DNA from: Timema cristinae
Lineage: Eukaryota > Arthropoda > Insecta > Phasmatodea > Timematidae
NCBI GenBank assembly: GCA_039000515.1
Contig: JBCFYV010005452.1
Location: forward strand, 1-64,000
DNA: 64,000 nucleotides
Direction: 5' to 3'
The position numbers and the translations under genes are program-made. Below the pieces are notes generated by a model, which did not search any database, was not told where the DNA came from, and was given only the letters and a program-made list of their open reading frames with translations. Positions 20,501 through 32,800 of this stretch are shown here, piece after piece. Every line of letters begins with the position of its first letter. Within the stretch, counting starts at the first letter, position 1.

Positions 20501-22199
20501 TGTTCCCTTTTTAACTAAGTGCTTGGGACAAATTTTTTAATTGTGCATCTGCGTTTTTGGTTATATTTTAAAATAAAAAAATTTTTCTAACTAATATTTT
20601 TTTTAAATTTGGGTTTATTTTTGAAATCAGGTAATTTTAAAAATTTTTTGGGTTGCCTTTTTTTTTGAAAAATGTGTTTTTTTGGACGCTCTAAATTCCC
20701 CGGGGCCCAAGATTATGTACCCCCCTCAAAATCAAACAATTTTAAGGGTTTTTTTAAAAATTAAAATTTTTCCCCACACCCCAAAATTGGATTTTTAAAA
20801 GTTCAAATACCATTTTTGGAAAGCAAACATTCTTCATTTTCCCTGAATATTTCAAAATGTGATATCTTTTTAAATGCCTTTTTTAGGTTTCTGAAAAAAA
20901 GTATTGAGAAAAAAGGAAAAAAAAAAAATTTGTAAAAATTATAAAAAAATTTAATTTAACTAAATTAACAATCAGCTGGTTGTGTAATTATAACAATCCT
21001 TTACCCCTCTACTTTTGTGCCCCTTTTTTTATAACATTTTTAAAATTTAAAATTTGATGAAAAATTTCCCGTTTTTTGGGAAATTTTAAAATAATTTTTT
21101 TTTTTTAAAAAATAATACAAAATTTAAATTGGTTTAAAGATTGTTTTTATTTTAATATCACAGCTGTTTTTATCGAAAAACTGAAAAGCGTTAACTATTT
21201 CGAGAAAAACACGTTTAATGAAAACCCCGATTTTTAGTATGGGAAGGCTGGAGGACAGACACAGTGACAGGGGGGTGCTAGTGCCCATGGTATTTAGCCA
21301 GTGCTCATTTTTTTCCCACCCCCCCTAGTATAAAACTCGTTTCGAAAGAATTTTCTAAAAGGGTGCTTTAAAAAAAAAAATTTTAAAATACAAAAAAAAA
21401 ATCTCGGTGTAAGTAAAAGGGCCCGAGAGCCGGAAGTTTCCTCAAATTCCCTTTTTAAAAAATTCCAATTCTATTTTTCCAGAACAGGAATTTTATTATT
21501 ATTAAAAACCTTAAATTGTCATATTGACTAAACCCAACGTCACGCGCTCTGACTTCACGGGAAAAAAGGTTTCTTGCCTTTTTAGAAAAAAGAAGGGGCT
21601 TTAACCCACCACGTAATATATTAAAAAATCAAAAAAAATTTAAAAATACTTTTAAATAAAATTGGGAAAAATATTTTGTCAATGTTTCCTTTCAACCAAT
21701 TTTTCCTTAGGGGAAAACCCAGTAACATTAAAATTTTCCCCCCCCCCAAATTTTATCTAAAAGTAGGGGGACTATCATATACTTTTGATAGGGCTTTTGC
21801 AAAAAAAAAACATTTTTTCCCAAAACCCATTTTATAAAGTTTCAAAAATTTACAATTTTTTTTGGAAAAATTCCTCTATAGTGTTTTCTTGAAAATTATA
21901 AAATTTAAAAAGGGGGGAAATTCTCTTCTGAAAGTTCCCTGGATTTTCCTTTTCCCAAAGAAATTTTAAAGTTAAAAAAATAAAAACATTAAAAAAAAAA
22001 ATTGTTTTAACTTAATTATAATTAAGTAAAAAAAAAAAACTTTTTTTATTATATAAAAAGATTTACTTTTGATTGTCACGGGATCAAAGTGTCTTATTTA
22101 TTTAAAAAAAAAAACATTTCATATTTTTCAATGTTTTATTTTTTTGGTTCTAATTTAAAAAAATCTTTTTTTAATTTTTTCCCTTTGGGCACTTTATTT
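20501..22199. other. Run-rich block between repeat copy 1 and a SINE-like copy
   Basis: Low-complexity run-rich sequence. A somewhat more mixed piece at about 21235-21350 (GGAAGGCTGGAGGACAGACA) is unidentified. No frame or RNA is supported. Confidence 0.45.
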
Positions 22200-22510
22200 T
22201 TTTCCATGACCCTTTACAGGGATCCACTTTTAATTTTTCTTTTGAATTTTACTTATTTCCATGGTCCCCAGGGATCCATTTTTGGGTGATTATTTTTTTA
22301 ACCACTTAACAAAAAACTCTACCAAAACCTTCCCCTTCACCTCTGAAAAGACACCCCCCCCTTTTAAATTTTGGGGGGGAATGCCGGGGGCCCCACCGTG
22401 GTTGGGATTCCACTTTTTAAACTGTAGGTCCTTCTTTCATTTTTACAATCACCCTACCAATTAAAACATTAGCGAAAAGGGGGCGTATAACCCAAAAGGG
22501 TTTATTTAAA
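22200..22510 (+). mobile_element. SINE-like element, family 1 (5' part uncertain)
   Basis: The 3' body is shared with the copies at 27890-28205, 33830-34000 (minus), 52325-52640 (minus), 53315-53415 (minus) and 63745-64000. The common parts are GGGGAATGCC, then CCCCACCGTGG, GGATTCCAC, TTTAAACTGTAGGTCCTT and a CCCTACC near the end. The tRNA-like head is not clear here. Confidence 0.6.
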
Positions 22511-23469
22511 CCCCGGTTCTAAAAATAATAAAAAAAATTTAAATAACAAACCCCTTAACCTTATAGGGTTACAAATACTCTTAAAAGCCTCAAAAGCCAA
22601 ACTTGCAATATACCAAATAACTTAAAAAAATTTCAAATAAATTTAATTATTAAAAGAACAAAAGAGAATTCACAAAAATACCCCCAATTACCTAAAAAAA
22701 AAAAATTTAAATTGTTTCGGGCAAGAAAGGATAAATAAAAAAAAAAAAAAAAGAATAAATTTTTCCAAAATTTATTTATGAGGATACCTAACCTCAAATA
22801 AAAAAAAAAATTTTACTTAAAAATATATAGAAAACCATTTTGGGATTATAAATACTTTTTAAACAATGACAAACAAAAAATTTGAATTTTTAAAAAATTT
22901 TTAATTTTCCCCCCCTTTTAAAATTTTTGAAAAAAAATTTCTCATACCGAAAAATCTTTAACGTACTGTTTTTTATAAAAAACCCCTTTCGGAAAATTTT
23001 GCCTTTTTTTTCCCTTTTAGGTTTTTAAAAAAAAATAAAATTATAATAAGAATTTGAAAAAAGTACCCTAATTGGGGGTACAACACCCTATTTTAGCTCT
23101 CTTTACCCTTTGGGTTAATAAATTAATTTTGGGCTTTTAAATCACACAACCCAAAAAAAAACCCTTTTTAAATTTCCTCAACACTCCCTCAATATTTTTT
23201 AAATTTTAATCCAAAATTTAACCCCTTTGGGAACATTTTTTCGCATTTTTTAGTGGAAAGTTTAAAGGGCCTTTTTGCCCATTTTTTGGTACTGATTTTT
23301 TTCTAGGCTGCGTTGGGGTTTAGCCCCAAATTTTTGGGGAAATACCCCGCAAACCCAAACCTTGGGGGCCCCCTTGCCCCCAAAAAAATAAAGGGTTTTA
23401 ACATGGTTTTTCCCCGTAGATAAACCCATCCCTTTTAATAAACCCTTTACCCCTTCTCAAAAAACCCTT
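22511..23469. other. Run-rich block before repeat copy 2
   Basis: A- and T-run dominated sequence with an interrupted 18-base A tract near 22734. A GC-richer patch at about 23305-23400 is unidentified. No gene is supported. Confidence 0.45.
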
Positions 23470-26400
23470 AACTCCTCAACCCTGTTTGGATGCCCTGGCC
23501 ATCCTTAAAATCCCCTGCATAACCTCCCTGGCGGTGTTTTGAGTTTTCCCACTATCAAAATAATGGCTTTGGCAAAAGTTTAAAAACGGGTGGATTCCAC
23601 CATCAGGGGCAAAATTTTACTGGTTTTTTTTAAAAAAATTTTGGAGACGGCGACCGCCCCCATAATAAGTAAAGGCACAAGCAAATTTTTTCCCCAAGAA
23701 CGAGAAATAAGAAAGTGAATGCCGGACCATAAAGTGTGTAGGCGACCAAGTTAGAATAAACTGGGGAGAAAATAACGCCCAAGATACAATCCCCACCCGC
23801 GAGCAAAAAATTGCCTATCCCATTCCATCACTAACGTCCTTTAAACCTGTAAAAACCCCTTTTAAATTTTAGAACCTTTTTGAGCCAAAGTTTAGTACTA
23901 GTTTTGTCCCCGTTTTGTAACCCCAAAAAAAATTTTGGGTTACCCCCCTGTTTTGAGTAATTAGAAATATCAACGTGGGTTATCCAGGAAAATGCTGTTG
24001 AAAACCATTTTTGAATTTTTTTTTATCCCAAAGTTTTTTTACTTTTTTTTTGTACCTTTTTGGGAAAACCCGTACCCTTTTTTGAGTAATTACCCATATA
24101 AAACGTGGTACTCCAGGTTAATGCTTTTTTTAACCATTTTGTTTTTTTTTTTACCCAAAGTTTTGTACTATTTTTGGTCCCTTTTTTGAAACCCTTAACC
24201 CATTTTGAGTTTTTAAAGCATATAAAATTTGGTGATTTAAGTTTTAAGGGCCTTTGTACCATTTTTTTTTTTTTAAAACTTTTTTTTTGTTCCAAATTTT
24301 TGTACTATTATGTATTTTTTGAAACCATAAAAAAAATTTTTGTACCCCTTTCCCCCTTTTTTGATAATACATATCAAAGTGTAAACGTAAATAAAGGGGT
24401 TAAATTTTGCTGTTTTACTATTTTTAAAATTTTAAACCCTCTTTTTGATGAAAAAAAGTTTTGTACTATTTATTACCTTTTTTGTACCAAAAGGGAGAAA
24501 GTTTTTTTACCCTTAAACCCATTTGAGTAATTACATATCAAAGGTCACGGACCCCAAAGGTTAAGGGCTTTTGAAACACTTTTAAATTTTTTTTCAAAAA
24601 AATACCCGTAAGGGAGGGGAAAAAATAAAATTAAACTTTTTTTATCAGAAAAAAATTTTATTTAATGTAAAATTAGAGATAATTTATTTTTTGAAGTTTT
24701 TGCCTAAACTTAATAAAAAACCTTACGAGAGATATGTAGTTTAAAATTTTTGTGGGCCCCCTTTTTATTTGATTTTTATTAGTAACCAAGGAAAAAAAAT
24801 AAAAAATAACAAAAATTTAATTTTCAAATTTTTGGGCCCACTGTCTTTGTTTTAATTTTTAAAAAAATTTTTAAAAGGCTAAGGGGGCAAAAAAATTTTT
24901 TAAAAGCAGTTTAAAATTTCGAAGACTAAAAACAATTTAAGGACAATAAAAAACCCTTTATTTTTATTACTGAAACCCCAAAACCGCCCCAACCCCTTTT
25001 TAAAATTTTAAAAACGCATATATGTTAAACTAATTGGGTCGTAAGGGAGGAAAAAAGCATTTGAATAGGTTATCCAAAACATTTTTTTTTTTTGGAAGAT
25101 GGGGAAAAAAATTGGGAAAAACTAACCCCAATAGCCCCCGACCGGGATTTTCACCCCAATTGTTTCCGCTTCAGCGGGCAATTTAAACATTTTTGGGAAA
25201 AACCTTTTTAGACCAAAACCACTAAAGGGGGAAACTTTTTAATTAAATTACAGTTTTTAAACATTTTTCCAAAACATCTATGGATTTAAAATTTTCCAGA
25301 AATAAATTTTTTTGGGAAAAAATTTTTTTAATCCTTTGGTAAATTTAAAATTTGATTAATCTAAATGGGGGTCCAGCCGGCAAGCAGGTTTATACCTTTT
25401 AAGAGGTTTTGCCGAAACTTGGCAAAGATATCCCCAACTTTTTTTAAAGGGCTGGGTGCCAGGGGTTAGCACAACGACCCTCCAATTTTCATCTCAGTTT
25501 TCTAGATTTGAACCCGCTACTTATTCATTTCAATTATCCCCCTCATTTGTCCCACGAGGTTGTTTTTGGTTCCGTTTAAAGACCCCACTGCTTCACAACA
25601 AAAATTAAGTGCACGGGGGAACGAACTTGGGACTTCGGGAATCTGAACCCAGTAAATCGACCAATAACAACAAGGGGCGGATATCAAATACTTACTTATT
25701 TTTATGGCATGGGGAAAAAAAACAAAATTTCTTTAATTTTTAAAGGGGTTTTTTAAAAAATTACTTATCACCCCGGCTTCATGCCCGGGGTAAAATATTC
25801 AAAGGGGCAAATGACTGAGCAATGAGGGGCGTAAATTAATCATTCAAAAACTTGACTATTCGTTCCCTTTTGGGTTTTAAAAATTTAAACTTATATTTAG
25901 CGTGTTTACAAAACTGGGCCCAAAGGGCAAAAGAGATTTTGAACATACAAAAAGTGCTTTAACAGAGTTTTAAAGAAACTTTTAAATTTTCGATAAGATT
26001 TTTTTTTTAAAAAAAAAGTATTTTTAAAATATCAGAATAATCACTGAAAATTGTTATAAAAAATTTTTTATTTGAAATCTTAAAATTTTTGATATTATTT
26101 CAACAGTACTTAAATTAAAAATAACAGTTTAGCCTAACCCCAAAATAGGGCATACCATTAAAAAAAATTTTACCCTTTACGACAACATTTAAAAAAATTA
26201 AATTAAACTTTGATTTTTTCTTTGTGCGCCCTTTTTTCTAAACTTGTTTTTCAAAAGGGAAATGTAAAAAAAATTTTTTTGGTAAATACTTCCCCCCACC
26301 TAAAAAAATTTAATACAACCCCATTGGATTTTGTTCGAAAGCAAAAAGGTCACATTTTTTAAATTATATAAAAAGTAATCACCGGGGAACTTAATTTTTG

Positions 26401-27745
26401 AGACTCAAAACCATTTCTTCCAAACGAGTGCACAAACGCGAGAATACAACTTTAAAAATTTTAAAAGTAATCAACATTTAAAAAGCTAATAAAAAAAAAT
26501 TTAAACTTTTTCACATCTTGAATCCCAAAAATTTTTGTTAAATTAATTTTTTGAAAAAAAACTTTTTCCCAAAAGTAAAACGAAGTAAAAAACCTGGGAA
26601 CCGTAAAATAAAAACTATTTTTTAAAAATTTTATACTGAAACGTCCCCAAAAATTATAATTAGCCCCAAATTTTTAAAATTTATTAAAAAATGGAAAAAA
26701 AATTCAATGTACATATTTTCATATACTTGGAATTTTAACACTTATTATTAAAAACGTGTACTGCTCAAAAAATAAAAACCCAAGAAAAAATATAAAAAAT
26801 TGACAAATTTTAAAAACATTTTTTTTACTGCCCCTTTTAAAAAGGGGCCTAATGTCAAAAAAATTTGGGGGAATATGGAAAAGAAATGTGGTTTTATTTT
26901 TGAAAATAATTTTACATTTTAATTTAAAAACTCTCTTTGGGTAGAAAGTGGGGGCCCAACTTTTTTAAATTCAACAGCGGAAAATTTTTGTGATTTTTTT
27001 TAGTTACTGAAATAAAAAGGGAATTTTTTAAAATATTTTAAATCCCAAAAAATTTCAAAAATTTGGAAAATTGGCCCTTCTTATAATAACGTACAAGGTA
27101 TTACTGTTTTTTTTGACTAAATAAGGTCACAGGTTTTATTTTAAAAAAAACCCCCACTGCCCCCCTTTAAATTCCGAAACACGGGTTACCCAAACCCTTT
27201 TTGAAAAAATGATACTAAGCTTTAAAGGGTTTAATGATCATACAACGGAAAACCAAAAATTTTTATTTAAGACAACAATTTTCAAAAGGAAAAATTTTTA
27301 AATTTAAAAAACCATGTTTTTGACTACCCGGTCGACTTGGGAGTCGTTAATCTCAAAAAACTTTCGTATTATTGAAGCAAACCCAAAAAATTAAAAAAAT
27401 TAAAGTTTAAAAAGAAAAAAAATTATTAAATTAAAAAAAATTTAAATTAAACCCAAACACCCCAACCTTTAATTGAAAAAAAGAAAAAAAATTTAAAATC
27501 AAATTAATAATTTTTTTTTTCCCCCCTTTTTAAAAAAGCTTTAAATGGAAAATTTTAATGAAAATTTTTCCCAAATAACTTTTTTTTTAGCAGGGTTTTA
27601 AAAAATTCCCATAAGAATTATAAAAAAAAATGCCCCAAAAATTTTTTTACCCAAATAAAAAAAACAATTTAAATTTAAATTAAAATTTATATATTTTTTT
27701 TATTTTTTTTTTGGGAAACCGTGCATTTATGGGTAGGCATACCCT
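23470..27745 (+). repeat. 4.2-kb long direct repeat, copy 2
   Basis: Partner of 16320-20500. The offset between anchors is 7134-7151 before the internal array and 7281 just after it, a gain of one array unit. It drifts to about 7250 at the right end. A GGTTCAGATTCC box on the minus strand near 25649-25638, and TTGAACCCGC near 25507, suggest that a tRNA-related insertion sits inside the element. In copy 1 the same place has lost the motif to A runs. Copy 2 is followed 150 bp later by a family 1 SINE-like copy. Confidence 0.85.
23880..24600 (+). repeat. Internal tandem array of copy 2, five units of about 140 bp
   Basis: Same unit as the array at 16735-17315. The marker corresponding to TTAATGC falls at about 23989, 24118, 24242, 24400 and 24561, one more than in copy 1. 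Confidence 0.8.
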
Positions 27746-27889
27746 TTAACCCTTCTTTAAAACAAACGATTAAACAACAAAAAATCATGCTTCCCCATAG
27801 CAAATTTCATGTCTGCATGACCTTAACTCCTAAACCCCAACCAAAAACCTTAACTCGACATTTTGAAAAAAAAAAAATTTTTTTTAATC

Positions 27890-28205
27890 AAGACCCCCCC
27901 GGGCCCCCTTCGGTGACCTGGTGGCCCTGGGGGAAAGGGTTTCCCAGCCTTCTTTTGCTGGGGGCCCGGGGGTTCAATCCTCGGTCCTCTGGCCCAATTT
28001 ATCGGGTTTTCCCAAACCCCCCTTTTCCTTCACCCTGACAAGACATCTTGTGAATGGGGGGAATGCCAGGTCCCCCACCGTGGTTGGGCCCCCCACTTTA
28101 AAAACCGGGTAGGCCCCTTAAATTCACTCATAACCCCCCTCCCTTTCACTTTAGCTAAGTGCGAAAAAAACCCAAAGGGGTATAAGAACGCGGTGCTAAT
28201 AATAA
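27890..28205 (+). mobile_element. SINE-like element, family 1, with tRNA-like head
   Basis: A perfect RNA polymerase III B box, GGTTCAATCC, lies at 27971-27980. A plausible degraded A box (GGTGGCCCTGGGGG) lies about 50 bases upstream, the spacing of a tRNA-derived promoter. The body follows: TTTTCCTTCACCCTGACAAG, ATCTTGTGAATGGGGGG, AATGCCAGG, CCCCACCGTGGTTGGG, then the CTTTAAA and CCCTCCCTTTCAC parts seen in the other copies. It would be transcribed by Pol III and mobilised by a LINE. Confidence 0.68.
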
Positions 28206-29699
28206 AAATTTAATAATAATAATAATCCACGGGCCTCCCCTTTTTCCACCATTTTAATTTAACCAAAAAAAGCACTCAAGTGTATATCAATTTAATTTCT
28301 CTAGAAATCTTAGATCTTTTTTCTTCAGCTCAAAAGCCTCACTCCTGTTCCGTTTATTTTTTTTTTATCAATACCTTTTTAAAATTTATAAAATTTTTTT
28401 TTATTTTTGATTTAAAATGACCCCCCCCCCAAAATATTAAAACCTTATTTTGCCCTTATCCCCTTTTAAAAATTCTCATTGGTGAAAAATTCTTTTTTCC
28501 CCCCCCCCCCCTGAAATCCTAAAACTTTTACAAAATTAATCATATCTCCAAAATTTTCTTTTAAAACTAAACCCAATTTAAATTTTTTTTTTAAAACTTA
28601 AAATTTATCTTTTTATCTCTGATTATTACTTATAAAATGGGGTTTTAACCAATTAAAAAAATATCGCCTACCCCTAAAATTTTACTTACTTTAAAAATTC
28701 CTCGGTGCTTTCGGGGTTCCACGAAACCTTTCCCGGGCTGAAAAAATTTAAACCAAACCCCCCAACCTAACCTTCTTCCTGATCTTCTCCCAAAGCATGC
28801 CCCAAAGGGGCCCAAATCCCTTTCTGCCCAATAATTCCCTAAACATGTTTTTTTTTTTAGAAAAAAAAAATTGTTTTTATTTTTCCTGATTTGGGGAACT
28901 TATTTGATCTTTAAAGGGGGTTTCTACCCACACCTATCCGAACAAAAAAATTTTATTCCATTTCCCAAGGTTAAAAGAAAAAAATTTACGTAATATACAA
29001 ATAAACCCGCCCGCCCTAAACAATTCTTGTTACATTATTATTTTCATATTAACTTTTTTTTGGTCCTATTCTCTTTTTTCCAATTTTTCTTTTGCCCCCC
29101 GGGAAATTTCACTCTCCGCATTGGGACTTTTTATTTAAGTTCCTCACCTTTTCCTTACAAAAAAAATTATTTTCCCAAATAAAAAGGTTAAAATGATAAA
29201 TTCCCAATAAAATACTGGGGGAGCCCCTCCCTTAAGAATTCTCTTTTCATTATTATCTTTAAATGATTTTTTTTTTTTATTCCCCTCCTTTATTTGGGCC
29301 AAACTTGAAATGCCCCATTTCCCCGAACTGAAACCACGATGGAGACTTACTGAACCCTATTTTAAACCCTCTCAATTTTCTGTAAACCTATTTAACTGTC
29401 ACATTGAGCTAAAATAAAAAAAAAATTATTTTTAAAAATTTTCTTTTTTACCAAAGTTGCTTTGAAAGTTTGTGCCCTTTTTAAACCTTTCCAACAAAGA
29501 TGTTTAAACTTTGTTGTCGTAGACAAAGAAGACCACCTGTATTTTTTAATTTTATGTGGGAAATTGACAAAAAATTTTATTGAAACACAATTTGGGGAAT
29601 TTTTTTTAAAACCCCTCTTAAATTTTCACAAAAAAGGATTGACTTTTTCCCTTTGCAAATTTTAAACTGTTTTTTTGTGGAACCCTGCGAAATCTTCTA
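28206..29699. other. Run-rich block, nothing recognisable
   Basis: AT-rich run-dominated sequence with some (AAT)n near 28210. A 67-codon frame at 29462-29665 has a less biased start (VVVDKEDHLYFLILCGKL) but no recognised family and no support from context. Confidence 0.45.
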
Positions 29700-29850
29700 A
29701 AAAAAAAGGGGGTGGCCTTTTTAAGCATCTTTTCTCTTTTTGTTATTTTATTGAGCGAAAGGCTCTGGTTCAAATCTCTTCCTTAGTCAATTTAATTTTT
29801 TAAATTTGGGGAATTTAAGACCCCCCCGCCCTGTCCTTTATAATAACTGT
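29700..29850 (+). mobile_element. tRNA-like SINE head, family uncertain
   Basis: A near-consensus B box, GGTTCAAATCT, lies at 29767-29777, with GGGTGGCCTTTTTAAGC about 60 bases upstream in the A-box position. It is followed by run-rich sequence, so the body cannot be assigned. Confidence 0.35.
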
Positions 29851-32800
29851 AGCGAAAAATTTTTAAGATATTTTTTCTTGCTAAATTTGGGGGTTTTTTT
29901 TTAATTCTGTGAAATTAAAAAAACCTCTAACCCTTAAGTCTCCAGGGTCTTGAATTAAGTAAAACATTTTGACCTATTGTTTTTTTAAAAAACCTAAATT
30001 AGGGAAACCTTCAAAAGTAAAAAAAAATTTTTTTTTTTAACTTCTTTTTTTAAAGCGATGACAATTGAGGGGTTTTTTACAAGAACTCCCTGGCCATTTG
30101 CAAATCAATGGGTTTTTTAAGAATTTTTTTTTAAATAAATGGTACGGGGGTTTTCGTTTCTCTGCTGTTTTTTTTAAACCCTTTTTACTGCTAAGTGTAA
30201 TTTTTTTTGGTAACTATTCCCCAAACCCTTTTTGTGAAAAACTGAAGAGTTTCCGGGGTTTTTCTACTGGTCTATTCCCCCATCATTAATGCTTTAGGGG
30301 AAAACCTGGCTTCTTTTTGTTTTATTAAATTTTTGGGAAAAATTTCAAATTCTTTTTTTCAAAATTTTGGGCCCAAAACATGTTTGTCATGACAAAAAGC
30401 CTTAAAAAAAATTTCCCAAATTTTGGTATTGAAAACTTTCTACACTTTTGGGTTTGGGGGATGATACAGGGAAGAAAATTTTTTAAACAGTTACTTTTTT
30501 GGTCTGCAAAATTTGACCCCCTTTTTTAATTTCTCGTGAATTTGTTTTCCAAAATTCTGAAACAAAATTTTTGGGGAATACCTACGTCCTTTGCATAATT
30601 TTTTATTATTCTTTTTTTAACGCTTTTGGTATCGCTCTCCCCCATTGTTTTAAATTTTAAAAATTTTTTAGTGCAAAATCTAGAACGGGGCAAAATATTT
30701 TGGTATCCCCAAAAACTAAAAGGAAAATGGTCCATATTTTTGAAAAAAAAACAATTGTAAGGGTGGGCCCAGCAAATTTACATTTTTCATTAAGCCCTCA
30801 TACTTTATTTTTGGGGATTTTAAAATTAAAAGTTTTACATAAAATGAAAAAAAAGAAAAATATAATAAAAAAATTTTTGTATCAAAAAAAATTATTGAAA
30901 AGAAAAAAGATGCCATACCCCCTTTTACATATAAAAATCTTTTAAAGAAACAAACCTTTAATAGGGTTGCCCCCCTTTAAACCCTTTCCCTATCCCCTTA
31001 TCTTTTTCCCCTTTTTTTAAAACCGCCATTTTTGGAGAAAACGATTTTCCCGGTGACCAAGGGCCCATAACCTAATAAAAAATTTGGTCTTTTTCTTTGA
31101 CAGACTTAGGCCTAACAAATTCAGGTGGCCTACCTCGGCTCAATACGTTATGTCCCCCCCCAAAAAGCCCCCTTTTGGGCTCCAAACATATTGGACCACT
31201 TTTCAAAAAACCTTTAAATTGGGGGGCCCTACAACCCTCTGAAGGTAAAAAAGCCTACCTTTGCAAACCCCCCCATGGCCCTCTTCTAAGCATGACAAAA
31301 ACTTTTTAAAAATAAAGCGGAATTGAAAAAATTAAACATTACAGTCAAACTTGGAAAACAAAGCGGTTTTTACCCCTCCCAAAACATGTTGTGAACATAA
31401 CATTCCAAAGACACCCACAGATAACAAGCCCTTTGGGGATCACACCTCTGATGCCCAATTTGTTTTTGGGATAGAGATGTAGTTCCTCACATAAACCGCA
31501 GGGGCGCTTTAAACACAACCACATTTAAATTTTGGGGTTCCCTTTCCCCCTTTAAAAAACCCTTCTTTCCAAAACCCTTTTAAAGAAAGTATAGCTGAAA
31601 ATTTTTCCCCTCTTTTTTTCCCTTAAAATTTTGGAATAAGTGCAAAGGGAAAACTTTTCTTTTGGGTCCCTTAGCGAATAGGTTGGTATAAAAGTAAGTT
31701 CCAAATTTTCCCCTTTAGATTTTTTTTAAATTTTCAAGTACAAAATCGAAAATTTTTTATCTATTTTTTCTATCACCTTGGTAAAAAACCCCCATTTTTT
31801 TGGTTCTTAATTAAATCTTATTTGTATCCTTTGGGAACTCAAGTACTTTTTTTAAATTTTTTGGATCTCTTTGCAATGGGGGTTTTTTGAACTACCTTAC
31901 TTTTCGTTTTTTGTGTGTTCTACTTAAAAGGTCTGGGTTCCCCAAACCTTTATTTTCTTTTCCTTTTAAAAACCCTTTATTTGCTTCTTTTTCAAACTTT
32001 TTTCAAAGTTTTTTTTTATTGGGCCGTAATCTTTCCAATAATTTGAATTTTTCCCTTCTTTAAATTTTCTTGTTTTTCCTTTAAAAGCCGTCAAATTTTT
32101 TTTCCCTCCCTCTAATGTTTTATTTCAAACTCATTTACCGTAATTTTGCTAAATTTTTGATAAAAACCTTTTTACAAAATTGGCCCCAAAATTTTTCCCT
32201 CAAAAATAACCAATTTTTGTTTCAAAAGCCCCCTCCCAAACTCTGTTCAATTTTGGCACTTGGGGTTTCTTTTTTAAATTTTTTTTCAAATTTTAACCCT
32301 TCTTTTTTCGATTAAATTTCTTGTTTAAAACCTGCATCTATTTTTTTTTTTTAACACCCTTTGTTCCCTCAATTTTCAAAAAAAATTTTTGGAAAAAGGA
32401 TCTACCTTTTTAAAAATTCGTCTAAAAAACTTTTTTCCCCTTCAAAGGGTTTTTCCCTTTTCCCTTTCCCCCCGGCCCAAACCCATTTTCCCTTTATTTT
32501 ATATTTGGGGGGAATGTTTTTACCTTCCCCCCTTTTCCAAACAGCTTTTTCCTTCTGGGGCCAACCCCCTTTCTTCCGGTTCAAATTTTTTCCCCTAGTT
32601 TTGAATTTTGGGGGCCCTTCTTTTATCCCCCAACCCTCATAAATAATTTTTTTGGGGGGTAACTCAGGGGGGGTTTCCATAATTTTTCAAAAAACAGGTT
32701 TTCTTTTAAAAATTTACTTTCCTTTCGGGCCAAATTGGGGTTTTAAATTTAATTGGGGGTTTTTATTCCGGTTAAACCCTTCTTTTAAAAATCTTTAAAA

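Noticed and set aside
16320..27745. The 4.2-kb direct repeats as LTRs of one giant element
   Set aside because: The 3-kb interval between them has no retroelement coding motif, primer site or polypurine tract, and 4.2 kb would be very long for an LTR.
27961..27990. Possible genuine tRNA gene
   Set aside because: The B box is perfect but there is no acceptor stem pairing or clean anticodon arm, and the same downstream body recurs in five other places, so it is a SINE head.
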